Below the pieces are notes generated by a model. The model made no database searches. It had not been told where the DNA came from and saw only the letters and a list, made by a program, of their open reading frames with translations. Of a DNA stretch of 64,000 bases, positions 7,373-16,099 are shown in pieces (the stretch's first letter is position 1; each line of letters begins with the position of its first letter). Location: NCBI RefSeq assembly GCF_900109145.1, contig NZ_FNYY01000024.1:1-64000 (forward strand). Reading direction: 5' to 3'. The position numbers and the translations under genes are program-made. This stretch comes from Marinovum algicola (GTDB taxonomy: Bacteria > Pseudomonadota > Alphaproteobacteria > Rhodobacterales > Rhodobacteraceae).

Positions 7373-8782
7373 TCAGATCAGTGTATCCGGTGCGCCACAT
7401 TCCAGAAACTGACCACGGCCACTTTCGGCGTATAGCCGTTCGCCACGTACAACGGTTTTGCCCCGCGACAGGACGATCTCGGGCCAGCCCGTGATCGTGC
7501 GACCCTCGTAAGGCGTGTAGTCCACATTGTGATGCAAAAGCTCGTTGCGGATTGTCACCTCGCGTTCGGCATCCCAGATCGCAATGTCGGCATCGGCGCC
7601 GACGGCAATCGTTCCCTTGCGCGGATAAAGCCCGTAAAGCCGCGCCGGATTGGTGGCGGTGAGAGCCACGAATTGATTGAGCGAAATCCGCCCCTTGCCC
7701 ACCCCTTCCGAAAACAGCAGCGGCAGGCGGGTTTCGACACCGGGGATCCCGTTGGGGACATGGGTGAAACTGGCCCCGTCACCGCAAAGTTTCTTGCCGG
7801 TGGCGCTGTCGAACTTGAACGGCGCGTGATCCGACGAGAACACCTGAAACGTGCCGTTCGCCAGCCCGCGCCAGACGCTTTGCTGGCTGGCGGTATCGCG
7901 CGGCGGCGGCGAACAGATGTGCTTGGCGCCCTCGAACCCGTCGAGATCGAGATCGTCGGCGGTGAGCAGGATGTATTGCGGGCAGGTCTCGGCAAAGACC
8001 CTCAGCCCTTTGGCGCGGGCGGCGGCGATCTGGTCCATCGCCTCGCCGCCCGAGACATGCACCACCAGCATCGGTACATCGACGATCTCTGCCAGCGAGA
8101 TGGCCCGGTGCGTCGCCTCGCGCTCGGCTATCGCGGGGCGCGCATCGGCATGAAAGCGTGGCGCGGTCTGGCCGGCCTGCTCCAGCGCCTCGGTCAGCCA
8201 GGCGATGGCGTCGGAATTTTCGGCATGGATCATGGTCAGCGCGCCTTCGCGCTTGGCCAGCGCCAGCACCTCGATAATCTGCCGGTCGTTCAGCTTGAGA
8301 TCGTCATAGGTGGTGTAGATCTTGAACGAGGTGTAGCCCTCGCGGATCAAGGCGGGCAGTTCCTGCCCCAGCACCTGCGGCGTCGGGTCGGTGACAATCA
8401 GGTGGAAGGCATAGTCGATCACCGATTTTCCGTCAGCGCGCCGGTGGTAATCATCCACCGCCGCGCGCAGGGTCTGGCCCTTTTGCTGGCAGGCGAAGGG
8501 AATGACGGTGGTGGTTCCGCCAAAGGCGGCCGAGCGCGGCCCGCTGTCGAAATCGTCGGCCATGACGGAGCCGTCAGAGGACGGTTGATCGAAATGGCAA
8601 TGCGCATCGACCCCGCCAGGCAAGACCAGCTTGCCGGTTGCGTCGATCTCTTCAGACGCCGCGCCCAGATCATGGCCCAGCGCCACGATGCGTCCGCCCC
8701 GAATGCCGATATCGGCGTCAAAGACGTCGGCGGCAGTGGCAATGCGTCCGCCGCGAATGACGAGGTCGAGTTCTGTGGTCAT
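7373..8782 (-). CDS. D-hydantoinase / dihydropyrimidinase family amidohydrolase
   Basis: 469 aa, normal for the family. Metal and catalytic residues are in place: HCH (His61, His63), the Lys of SFKIYTTY (Lys154, carboxylated in the family), His186 in MIHAEN, His242 in VVHVSGGEA and Asp318 in SSDHAPF. It would hydrolyse a cyclic diamide such as a 5-substituted hydantoin or dihydropyrimidine to the N-carbamoyl amino acid. ATG 8782 overlaps the stop of the GntR gene (ATGA). It is the last gene of a minus-strand TRAP operon. I see no N-carbamoylase here; the amidase at 17.4 kb or a remote gene would have to finish the route. Confidence 0.88.
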   Translation of the reverse strand: MTTELDLVIRGGRIATAADVFDADIGIRGGRIVALGHDLGAASEEIDATGKLVLPGGVDAHCHFDQPSSDGSVMADDFDSGPRSAAFGGTTTVIPFACQQKGQTLRAAVDDYHRRADGKSVIDYAFHLIVTDPTPQVLGQELPALIREGYTSFKIYTTYDDLKLNDRQIIEVLALAKREGALTMIHAENSDAIAWLTEALEQAGQTAPRFHADARPAIAEREATHRAISLAEIVDVPMLVVHVSGGEAMDQIAAARAKGLRVFAETCPQYILLTADDLDLDGFEGAKHICSPPPRDTASQQSVWRGLANGTFQVFSSDHAPFKFDSATGKKLCGDGASFTHVPNGIPGVETRLPLLFSEGVGKGRISLNQFVALTATNPARLYGLYPRKGTIAVGADADIAIWDAEREVTIRNELLHHNVDYTPYEGRTITGWPEIVLSRGKTVVRGERLYAESGRGQFLECGAPDTLI

Positions 8783-9498
8783 GGCCTGTCTGTCCTTGCG
8801 TCTGGCGCGGCACGGCGCGCGAGAAAATCTATGGTCTGGTCGCCCGATGCCAGAAGGTGCCCGCGCCAGATACGTCGGGCCCGGTCGGCATCGCGCGCGT
8901 CGAAAGCGGCCATCAGGTCGAGGTGCTCCTGCATTGCGGCGTTGCGCCGGGCGTCGCGGCCCAGGGCGATGAACCTCACCCGCTCGGCCTGTTGCGCCAG
9001 CCGGCTTCGCTGATCGCTCAGGATCGGGTTGCGGGCGAAATCGACGATGCGGTCGTGAATGCGCCGATTGACATCGAAATACCGGGTGCGGTCCTCGCAA
9101 CCGGCGAGGTGCTGCATGTTTGCATGAAGGTCGTGCAACTCGGCCAGTTCTTCGGCAGTCATGCGTTTGCAGGCCAGTTCCGCCGCCAATGCCTCGATTC
9201 CGGCGATGACTTCGAAAAGGGCGCGGGTCTGATCGACCGTCACCCGGCTGGCCGCGGCGCCGCGATTGGGGGTGAGATCGACCAGCCCCTCGGTGGCAAG
9301 CAGCTTCAGCGCTTCGCGCATCGGAGTGAGCGAAACGCCGATCTCTTCGGCCAGGGCGGTGACGGCCAGCCTTTCGCCCGGAGCGAGCGCGCCGGTAATG
9401 ATCCGGTCGCGCAATGCCTCGGCCACCCGTTCGTGCAGGTGGGCGCGGCTGAGGCCGCCTTCGCCCCGCGGCACCTTGCGTTGGGCAAGGGTCATCAT
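8779..9498 (-). CDS. GntR-family regulator with FCD domain
   Basis: 239 aa from ATG 9498, which is preceded at good spacing by AGGAGG; the frame is open further upstream but without a ribosome site. The winged helix (LHERVAEALRDRIITGALAPGE, then LAEEIGVSLTPMREALKLL) is followed by an FCD ligand-binding domain with RRIHDRIVDFARNP supplying metal-binding His. It is about half identical by eye to the GntR at 19.7 kb. Placed inside the TRAP-hydantoinase operon and overlapping the hydantoinase by 4 nt, it is probably the operon's own regulator. Confidence 0.88.
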   Translation of the reverse strand: MMTLAQRKVPRGEGGLSRAHLHERVAEALRDRIITGALAPGERLAVTALAEEIGVSLTPMREALKLLATEGLVDLTPNRGAAASRVTVDQTRALFEVIAGIEALAAELACKRMTAEELAELHDLHANMQHLAGCEDRTRYFDVNRRIHDRIVDFARNPILSDQRSRLAQQAERVRFIALGRDARRNAAMQEHLDLMAAFDARDADRARRIWRGHLLASGDQTIDFLARRAAPDARTDRP

Positions 9499-9512
9499 GT
9501 GCACTCCTCCTT

Positions 9513-10265
9513 TCAGGCGCAATCCTTATGCGCGATGCGCAGCGCCAGGGCCTTCGGCAGTCCGACCGAAGCCTTTGCGGCAGGCCGGGCGAAGCTGCCC
9601 TTTTGCGGGCCGACCGGCCGCAGCGCCGCCAGTGTGGCCGCGTGGCGCAGGGCGGCCTGGGCGCAATCGACCACCGGCACGGGGATGCGGTCGCGCACCA
9701 TTGGCGCAAGGCCCGAAAGCGGCGCGCCGGCCAGCACGATCACATCGGCACCGTCCTGTTCGATCGCCTGCATGGCCAGGTCGACCAGCAGATCGGCCTT
9801 TTCGCATTGCACGTCCGAAATCGACCGGAAGGCACCGTTCAGCATGCGGATGCTGGCGCAGCGTCCGCCAAGCCCGTGCCAGTCGACGCATTCGCGATAC
9901 CAAGGCCCCAGCGCCTGGGCGAAGGTGACGATCGAGAACCGCCCGCCCAGCATGCAGGCGGTCAGCATACCCGCCTCGGCCAGCCCAACCACGGGGATAT
10001 CGAACAGCTCGCGCGCGGCGCCGATGCCGGGATCGCCGAAGGCGGCGACAATGGCGGCATCGTAGTCGGCATGGCGCTCGGACAGGATTTCCAGCACCGA
10101 CATGCCACCCACGATTGCCTCGGTCCGTGTCGAGATATAGGGCACGCCCACCGCCGCGGTCACGCTGTCGAGCGTGGTATCCGGCGGCAGGACCGAGCGC
10201 GCAGCCTCGGACAGAAGCTCGGTCAGCGCCTCGGTGGTGTTGGGGTTGATCAGCAGTATTTTCAT
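9513..10265 (-). CDS. Asp/Glu/hydantoin racemase superfamily protein lacking both usual catalytic cysteines
   Basis: 250 aa. MKILLINPNT at the N-terminus and the segment AAFGDPGIGAARELFDIPVVG identify the hydantoin/allantoin racemase branch. Known members use Cys at about position 76 and 181 (usually in ACFGDPG and GCAGM). Here these positions are Ala75 (VAAFGDPG) and Gly180 (VLAGAPL). Other cysteines exist (104, 126, 136, 154, 201) but not at the usual sites. Sited between TRAP permease and GntR genes in a hydantoinase operon, a role on the same substrate is likely, but simple two-cysteine racemisation is not. Confidence 0.8.
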   Translation of the reverse strand: MKILLINPNTTEALTELLSEAARSVLPPDTTLDSVTAAVGVPYISTRTEAIVGGMSVLEILSERHADYDAAIVAAFGDPGIGAARELFDIPVVGLAEAGMLTACMLGGRFSIVTFAQALGPWYRECVDWHGLGGRCASIRMLNGAFRSISDVQCEKADLLVDLAMQAIEQDGADVIVLAGAPLSGLAPMVRDRIPVPVVDCAQAALRHAATLAALRPVGPQKGSFARPAAKASVGLPKALALRIAHKDCA

Positions 10266-10285
10266 AATTTTCACTCGTCTTTCGA

Positions 10286-11566
10286 TCAATAGCCAAGCGC
10301 GCGCGGCAGCCAGGTCACTATTCCGGGGAAGATCAGGCACAGGATCAGCACGGCGTATTGCACCGCCACATAGGGCCAGACATTGCGGATCAGCGCCGCC
10401 ATCTTAACCCGCGTGATGCCGCTCATGACAAAGAGCACCACGCCCACCGGCGGTGTCATCATCCCGATCACCAGGTTGAATACGAAGAGGAAGCCAAAGA
10501 GCAGCGGGTCGATGCCGAAGGTCCCGGCCACCGGCGCAAAGAGCGGCACCAGCATGATGTAGGCGGCGTTCGATTCGATGAACATGCCGACGACGATCAG
10601 CAGGCTCATCACCAGCACCAGGAACACGGTCGGATTGTCGCTGACGCCTTGCAGGAAGTCGGCCATCGCCGCAGGCACCATGTCGATGGTGAAGAGGAAG
10701 GTCACGCCGGCGGCAAAGGCAATCAGCGCGCCCACCATCGCGGCACCGATGGCGGCCTGGAACAGCGCCGGCGCGAGGTCGGAGATCTTCAGCTCGCGCG
10801 TGACACAAAAGCCCACGATCACCGCATAGGCCACGGCGATGCCGGCACCCTCGGTGGGCGTGAAGACGCCGCCGACAATGCCACCGACGACCACAACGGG
10901 CATCGCCAGAACCGGCAGCGCGCGCCAAGCTTCGATCGCCGCCGTGCGAAACGAAAACGCGTCGCCGGTGAGCTTGAATCCGCGCTTCACGGAAAGCACG
11001 GAGGCCACCGTCATGAAGCCCAGCGTCAGAAGGATGCCCGGCACGACACCGGCCATGAACAGCCCGCCGACCGAAACGGCGGAGCCTGCCATCAGCGCAT
11101 AGACGATCATCGCGTTCGACGGCGGAATGATCGCGCCGAGGTTGGCGGCCGAGGCCACGACGGCACTGGAATAGCCGTCGTCATAGGTCTTGCGCATCGC
11201 CGGAACGAGGGTGGAGCCAAGCGCAGAAGCCGAGGCCACCGCCGCGCCCGAGACCGCCGCAAGCATCATGCCGGCGACGATGGCGACATGCGCCAGCCCG
11301 CCGTGCACCCGGCCCACCAGAGCGTTGGCGAAATGGATCATGCGCTTCATGATCCCGGCACGCACCATCAACTCGCCCGCCAGCATGAAAAGCGGAATGG
11401 CCATAAGCGGGAAGCTGTCGACCGCGTGCATCATCCGCTGCGGCAGGACGCTGAGTTCGATCCCGCCCGCAAGAAGCCCGCCCAGCGAGGCCAGCCCGAG
11501 GGCAAAGGCCAGCGGCATGCCCAGAAGGGCGAGGGTGAAAAAGACAAGGATGACAACGATGGTCAT
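10286..11566 (-). CDS. dctM: TRAP transporter large permease (DctM type)
   Basis: 426 aa, very hydrophobic throughout. Family marks include ALLGMPLAFALGLASLGG at the N-terminus, GAIIPPSNAMIVYAL and GVFTPTEGAGIAVAYA in the middle, and IGMMTPPVGVVLFVMSGI near the C-terminus. About 12 membrane helices are expected. Together with the small permease and the binding protein it imports an organic acid using the Na+/H+ gradient. The start overlaps the end of the small subunit gene (ATGA), so the two subunits are translationally coupled. Confidence 0.92.
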   Translation of the reverse strand: MTIVVILVFFTLALLGMPLAFALGLASLGGLLAGGIELSVLPQRMMHAVDSFPLMAIPLFMLAGELMVRAGIMKRMIHFANALVGRVHGGLAHVAIVAGMMLAAVSGAAVASASALGSTLVPAMRKTYDDGYSSAVVASAANLGAIIPPSNAMIVYALMAGSAVSVGGLFMAGVVPGILLTLGFMTVASVLSVKRGFKLTGDAFSFRTAAIEAWRALPVLAMPVVVVGGIVGGVFTPTEGAGIAVAYAVIVGFCVTRELKISDLAPALFQAAIGAAMVGALIAFAAGVTFLFTIDMVPAAMADFLQGVSDNPTVFLVLVMSLLIVVGMFIESNAAYIMLVPLFAPVAGTFGIDPLLFGFLFVFNLVIGMMTPPVGVVLFVMSGITRVKMAALIRNVWPYVAVQYAVLILCLIFPGIVTWLPRALGY

Positions 11567-12102
11567 GACGGATTCTCCGAAGGCCAGGTGTCGCGCCCGC
11601 CCCAGGCCAGCAGGCCGAGGTGCAGCACCGAATGTACCGCCGCAAGCAGCACGGCGATGTAATAGACCGCCGCCGTGACCGGCAGGGTCGGCATCATTTC
11701 TGGCCAGGTATAGGCCGTGACTTCCCAGGCGAACCGGAAGATCACCACCATCAGCACCGCCGCCAGCGCCGCCGCGACGCGAAACAGCGCCTCTTGCAGC
11801 CGTTCGGGCAATTTGACCACCAGCGCGTCGATGCCGACATGCACGCCGCGCCGGATACCGTGCGGAATGGCAAGGAACATCGCCCAGACAAAGGCCAGAC
11901 GCGCCACCTCTTCCGACCAGTCGATGGCGCTGGCAAAGGCGTATCGGAACACAACCTGCGTTACCACCAGCCCGGCCATGACGGCCATGGCGCCGATCAC
12001 CGCCCAGCCCGTTACCCGGTCCAGACGCGCGAGGATCCCGCGCGCCCGGGCCAGCGCCGGGCCTCCCTTGAGAGGTCCGGCAATCTGCGCCTCGGCGATC
12101 AT
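11563..12102 (-). CDS. dctQ: TRAP transporter small permease (DctQ type)
   Basis: 179 aa with four predicted membrane helices, including VIGAMAVMAGLVVTQVVFRYAF and VARLAFVWAMFLAIPHGIRRGVHVGIDAL. The RxGxHVxID element is typical of DctQ subunits. It overlaps both the binding-protein gene upstream and the large permease downstream by 4 nt, giving one coupled unit. Confidence 0.9.
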   Translation of the reverse strand: MIAEAQIAGPLKGGPALARARGILARLDRVTGWAVIGAMAVMAGLVVTQVVFRYAFASAIDWSEEVARLAFVWAMFLAIPHGIRRGVHVGIDALVVKLPERLQEALFRVAAALAAVLMVVIFRFAWEVTAYTWPEMMPTLPVTAAVYYIAVLLAAVHSVLHLGLLAWGGRDTWPSENPS

Positions 12103-13085
12103 TTCGCGGCGGCCTCGGCCAGCACGAGATCGATCAGCTCATCACCGATCCGCTCTTTCAGCGCGCCGATCACCGGCTGGCTGCGCGCGCGCAGGGCGGC
12201 TCGGGTCTCATCGCTGAGCGGGGTGAATGTCATGCCCGCCTTGACCAGCGCCTCGCGCGACGCGGTATCCTCGGCGGCGGCGGTGTCACGTTGCCAGGCG
12301 ATCGCTTCCGCGGCGGCATCGCGCACCGCTTGCTGCTGATCCTCGGGCAGGCGCTCGAACTTGCGCTTGTTTGCGACCAGAGCGATGTAATCGAAGAAGT
12401 GCCCGCTGTCCGACAGATGGCCCTGCACCTCGTTGAAATTGCGCGAAGCGATGATCGAGAACGGGTTTTCCTGGCCGTCGAGTACGCCTTGTTGCAACGC
12501 CGAGTAGACTTCGGAAATGCCCATCGACACCGGGTTGGCGCCAATGGCGCGGAAGGTGGCGAGATGGGTCTCGTTCGGTTGCAGGCGAATTTTCAGGCCC
12601 TCGAAATCCTCGACCGAGGCAATCGGGCGGACGTCGTTGGTGACGTTGCGCGAGCCCAGTTCCATCCAGCCCAGTGCCACAAAGCCGCGTTCGGCCAGCT
12701 TGTCTTCCAGCATTTGGCCGGCCTTGCCGTCGATCACCCGAAAGGCGGTTTCGCGGTCGGGATAGGCGAAAGGCAACGACACGGCTTCAAGCTCGGGCAC
12801 GGTGCGCGACAGGTAGGCCGAACCGATCCAGGTGCCGAAAACCACGCCAGACCGTACCTGGTCGACGTTTTCCTTGGCGCCGCCAAGCTGCATCGCCGGA
12901 AAGGTCTGGATCGCAAGCGCGCCGCCGGTCTTCTCGGCCACCGCGTCGGCAAAGCGTTCCATGGCAAGCGAGCTGGAATGTTCGACCGGGAAATTGCCCG
13001 CCAGCCTCAGGGTTTCGGCCAGCGCTGGCCCGGTGGCCGCGAGGGACAAGGCAGCGGCGCCAAACAATGCGAAAAGTGGTTTCAT
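12099..13085 (-). CDS. dctP: TRAP transporter solute-binding protein (DctP type)
   Basis: 328 aa. A Sec signal (MKPLFALFGAAALSLAATGPALAE) is cleaved after about residue 23. The mature part has the DctP pattern: GNFPVEHSSSLAMERFADAVAEKTGG, the Arg-containing ligand segment KIRLQPNETHLATFRAIGANPV and VYSALQQGVLDGQENP. The anchor Arg predicts a carboxylate ligand, consistent with an N-carbamoyl amino acid, hydantoin-derived acid or similar. This is the first gene of the minus-strand operon. Unlike the other binding-protein genes here it is coupled directly to its permease gene without a hairpin. Confidence 0.92.
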   Translation of the reverse strand: MKPLFALFGAAALSLAATGPALAETLRLAGNFPVEHSSSLAMERFADAVAEKTGGALAIQTFPAMQLGGAKENVDQVRSGVVFGTWIGSAYLSRTVPELEAVSLPFAYPDRETAFRVIDGKAGQMLEDKLAERGFVALGWMELGSRNVTNDVRPIASVEDFEGLKIRLQPNETHLATFRAIGANPVSMGISEVYSALQQGVLDGQENPFSIIASRNFNEVQGHLSDSGHFFDYIALVANKRKFERLPEDQQQAVRDAAAEAIAWQRDTAAAEDTASREALVKAGMTFTPLSDETRAALRARSQPVIGALKERIGDELIDLVLAEAAAK

Positions 13086-13575
13086 CAGGTCTCTCCCATC
13101 TGATTTTTTTCGGCAGCCGACCGTCGCTCCCTGCGGTGTGACACTGCCATGACTGCAACGCGGCCTAGGGTGAATTCCCGCCCTCCCGAAATCAAGACGA
13201 TTTTTTATAAAAAATTATAAATCGGCTATCGTACTGTTTTTAATGTTTATTTTAAGCATACGATATCAAGCATCCCCGTACTCTGTATGGAATTGTGGGT
13301 GGCGGCATGACGCATCCGTGCGCTCTTTCCCAACGTCAGGTGCTGTGCGGCCGCACGGAAACCGCGGCCCCGAATCAACCCAGCTGCGGTGATCATGTCG
13401 GGACATGGCGGCACCGCCCCACGAATCATTCTCAAACTGCCCGAGAATTCATCAACCTGCCTACGTGAACGATTATTTCATTTATTTCCCAAATGTTACA
13501 TCATTTTAAATTTTTTATTTGATCTTTGACTGCACCGGACCCACGATCAATCCATCCACACAAGGAGGGATCCGA
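13086..13575. promoter_or_regulatory. Divergent intergenic region between two TRAP operons
   Basis: 490 bp with no convincing gene. Two strongly AT-rich islands (13195-13260 and 13470-13530) stand out from the GC-rich surroundings and probably hold the divergent promoters. TTATAA-AAAA-TTATAA forms a small palindrome in the first island. ATTTTAAAT occurs at 13503-13511 and a close relative at 13249-13256; the same 9-mer recurs at two other promoter regions of the neighbouring cluster. A 62-codon minus-strand frame at 13247-13435 has no start signal or resemblance and is not taken as a gene. Confidence 0.55.
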
Positions 13576-14337
13576 ATGAGTTCGACCTGCCGTATCGGCC
13601 TGCTCACGCCTTCATCCAACACCATCATGGAACCCCGGGTGAGCCAGATCCTGGCCGACACGCCGGGGACCACCGCACATTTCGCGCGGTTCCGGGTGGT
13701 GAAGATCGCCATGAGCGACGAGGCACTTGGGCAATTCAGCTTCGCGCCACAACTCGAAGCCGCCGAGCATCTGGCCGACGCGAAATGCGATGTCATCGCT
13801 TGGGGCGGCACATCGGGCGGCTGGCTCGGCGCCGACAACGACGCGGCGCTGGTCCGCGCGATCACCGAGCGCACCGGCGTGCCCGCGACCACCTCGACCC
13901 TGGCCACGCTCGACGCATTCCGCGCCCTCGGGGTCAGCCGCTACGCCCTGGCCACGCCCTACCTCGAAGAGGTGCAGGAGGCGATCGTCCGCAACTTTGC
14001 CGCGTTGGGCTTTACCTGCGCCGCCGAGCGCCACCTTGGCGATCCCGGCAACTTCAGCTTCGCGACATATCCGGAGGAGCGGATCGCCGGCCTGATCCAG
14101 GAGGTCGCGACAGCCAAACCCGAAGCCATTGCCGTTTACTGCACCAACTTCGACGGCCCCCGCGTCGCCCCCGGCATCGAGCGCGACACCGGCATCGCGG
14201 TGCTCGACAGCATCGCCGTCACCCTCTGGCACGCCCTGCGCCTGGCCGGCCGCGATACCGCGGCGCTGGCGGATTGGGGCCGCATCTTCCGCTGCGCCCT
14301 CCCGGAACGCAGCGCAACCACGCCGGTCACGGCGTAA
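13576..14337 (+). CDS. Arylmalonate-decarboxylase / maleate-isomerase-like protein
   Basis: 253 aa, preceded by AAGGAGGG at ideal spacing. The fold family is shown by RIGLLTPSSNTIMEPRV at the N-terminus and by AVYCTNFDGPRVAPGIE with Cys189, followed by LDSIAVTLWHALRLAG. The first cysteine of maleate isomerases is replaced: AWGGTSGGWLG (residues 75-85). A single Cys near 188 is the arrangement of arylmalonate decarboxylase, so decarboxylation or single-base isomerisation is more likely than two-cysteine racemisation. It heads an operon with a TRAP transporter and amidase, so it probably acts on the imported acid. Confidence 0.75.
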   Translation: MSSTCRIGLLTPSSNTIMEPRVSQILADTPGTTAHFARFRVVKIAMSDEALGQFSFAPQLEAAEHLADAKCDVIAWGGTSGGWLGADNDAALVRAITERTGVPATTSTLATLDAFRALGVSRYALATPYLEEVQEAIVRNFAALGFTCAAERHLGDPGNFSFATYPEERIAGLIQEVATAKPEAIAVYCTNFDGPRVAPGIERDTGIAVLDSIAVTLWHALRLAGRDTAALADWGRIFRCALPERSATTPVTA

Positions 14338-14375
14338 CCCAAGGGCCGCAAGGCCGACCAACAAGGAGAGCAAGA

Positions 14376-15410
14376 ATGAAAACCATAATGACCCTCGCCG
14401 CCTCGGCGCTGATCGCCGCCACGGCGACGGCTCAGGCGGAGACCTACCAGCTCAAGGCGCTGGGCCAGCCGGTCGCCACCGGCCTGATCCAGAAGAACGT
14501 GGAACAGCCGTTCTTCGAGAACTTCGCCGAAAAGACCGGCATCGACGCCACGGTGGACTACAAGCCGCTCGACGTGACCGGCATCAAGGACACCGAACAA
14601 CTGCGCATTCTCAAGGCCGGGCTGTTCGACATCGTGTCGCTGCGCATGAGCCAGGTGTCGCGCGACGAACCCACCATCCTGGGCCTCGACCTTGTGGGCC
14701 TGAACCCCGACTACGACACCGGCCGCAAGACCGTGGCGGCCTTCCAGGACAAGGTTGACGCGCAGCTGCAAGCCAAGTTCAACACCAAACTGCTGGGCGT
14801 CTGGCCCTTCGGCCCGCAGGTGCTGTTCTGTGAGCCCGAGATCGCGCAATTGTCTGATCTGAAAGGCAAGAAGGTGCGGGTTTATGACCAGAACCTGGCC
14901 AATTTCGTCTCTTCGGTCGGCGGAACGCCGGTGCCCATCGGCTTCCCCGATGTGCATCAATCGCTGGCTCGTGGCGTCGTGGATTGCGCCATCACCGGGC
15001 CGTCCTCGGCCAATTCCGCCGGCTGGCCGGAAGTCACCAACTACATGCTGCCGGTCGCCTTCCAGCTGGCGCTTAACGGCTATGGCATCAATCTCGACAC
15101 CTGGAACAAGCTGTCGGAAGAAGATCAGGCCAAGCTGGAAGCCGGATTCGACACGCTGGTCGAGGATATCTGGACCTATTCCGAGGAACTCTTTGACGAC
15201 GCGGTGCGCTGCAACATCGGTGAAGAGCCCTGCGAGACAGTCAAGAAATACGACCTGAAGCTGGTCGAGATCAGCGCTGCCGACAAGGACATCATCGGCA
15301 ATGCGGTGACCGAGATCTCTTTCCCGACCTGGGCCGAGGTCTGTGACAAGCAGAATGCGTCCTGCTCGGCGGATTGGAAGGCGGCGATCGACGCTGCGCT
15401 GACCCAATGA
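14376..15410 (+). CDS. dctP: TRAP transporter solute-binding protein
   Basis: 344 aa from ATG 14376 (AAGGAGAG ahead). Sec signal: MKTIMTLAASALIAATATAQAE. The mature protein has LKALGQPVATGLIQKNVEQPFFENFAEKTG and the ligand-site segment KKVRVYDQNLANFVSSVGG, then VDCAITGPSSANSAGW. It belongs to the DctP superfamily but is distant from the receptor at 12.1 kb. Four cysteines near the C-terminus (two C-x5-C-like pairs) could form periplasmic disulfides. A strong hairpin follows before the small permease gene. Confidence 0.88.
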   Translation: MKTIMTLAASALIAATATAQAETYQLKALGQPVATGLIQKNVEQPFFENFAEKTGIDATVDYKPLDVTGIKDTEQLRILKAGLFDIVSLRMSQVSRDEPTILGLDLVGLNPDYDTGRKTVAAFQDKVDAQLQAKFNTKLLGVWPFGPQVLFCEPEIAQLSDLKGKKVRVYDQNLANFVSSVGGTPVPIGFPDVHQSLARGVVDCAITGPSSANSAGWPEVTNYMLPVAFQLALNGYGINLDTWNKLSEEDQAKLEAGFDTLVEDIWTYSEELFDDAVRCNIGEEPCETVKKYDLKLVEISAADKDIIGNAVTEISFPTWAEVCDKQNASCSADWKAAIDAALTQ

Positions 15411-15423
15411 CGGATCAGACCAC

Positions 15424-15448
15424 AGACGGGGCCATCGCGGCCCCGTCT
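15424..15448 (+). other. Intercistronic hairpin after the binding-protein gene
   Basis: AGACGGGGCC and GGCCCCGTCT form a perfect 10-bp stem around ATCGC, 13 nt after the receptor stop, with only two Ts behind it. It is more likely an mRNA-stabilising or attenuating element than a full terminator. Its presence argues against starting the next gene at the overlapping ATG 15407. Confidence 0.7.
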
Positions 15449-15484
15449 TCCCCGCCTGTCGGAACGCTCGCCGGAGGGAACGTC

Positions 15485-16039
15485 ATGGAACACTTCGCCG
15501 CCTTTGCCGCCCGCCTGTTCGGCGTCGCGCTGGTTGCGCTGTCGATTTTCGTCTCGATCGAGACCGTGGCGCGCAAGCTGTTCAACTTCTCCTTCGAAGG
15601 CGCCGACGAGTTGGGCGGCTACGTGCTAGCGATCGGCTCCAGCCTCGCCTTCGTGGTGGCGCTGGTCGACCGGGCGCATATTCGCATCGACGTGCTTCAC
15701 GCGCGTTTTCCCAAGCGGTTGCAGGCGGTGATGGACTGGCTGTCGATTGTCTCGATTGCCGGGCTGGGGCTGTTCATCCTCTACGTGGGCCGGATCGTGA
15801 TCGTCGATACGCTGGCCTATGGCTCGACCGCCCCCACGCCTTGGGCGACGCCGCTGATCTGGCCGCAGGCCGCCTGGTACGCCGCGCTCTGCCTGTTCGC
15901 ATTGGCGTCAATCTACATGGCGGTGCGGGCAACGGTGCATGTCATCAACGGCCGGCTCGATCAGGTGACCGCGGAATTCCATCCGAAAGGCGCCATCGAG
16001 GAACTTCAGGAAGAAATGGAGGATCTGGGGCGCCGCTAG
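15485..16039 (+). CDS. dctQ: TRAP transporter small permease (DctQ type)
   Basis: 184 aa from ATG 15485, which has GGAGGG six bases upstream. The frame is also open from ATG 15407, overlapping the receptor stop, but those 26 residues would be read from the hairpin and look like non-coding filler. The protein has about four membrane helices: FAARLFGVALVALSIFVSIE, the segment ELGGYVLAIGSSLAFVVAL with AHIRIDVL (DctQ hallmark), WLSIVSIAGLGLFILYVGRI and WYAALCLFALASIYMAV. Confidence 0.87.
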   Translation: MEHFAAFAARLFGVALVALSIFVSIETVARKLFNFSFEGADELGGYVLAIGSSLAFVVALVDRAHIRIDVLHARFPKRLQAVMDWLSIVSIAGLGLFILYVGRIVIVDTLAYGSTAPTPWATPLIWPQAAWYAALCLFALASIYMAVRATVHVINGRLDQVTAEFHPKGAIEELQEEMEDLGRR

Positions 16040-16099
16040 GCCGCCCCGATCCGGCAACAATCCGGGGCCGTGCGCGCCCCGTAGAAGGGAGTGAGAGAC

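Noticed and set aside
13247-13435. 62-codon minus-strand frame in the divergent TRAP promoter region
   Set aside because: No ribosome site, no motif, and it covers part of an AT-rich promoter island.
15407-15484. Upstream ATG giving the DctQ protein 26 more residues, overlapping the receptor stop
   Set aside because: The extra residues would be translated from a perfect 10-bp hairpin and have no family similarity, while ATG 15485 has a strong ribosome site.
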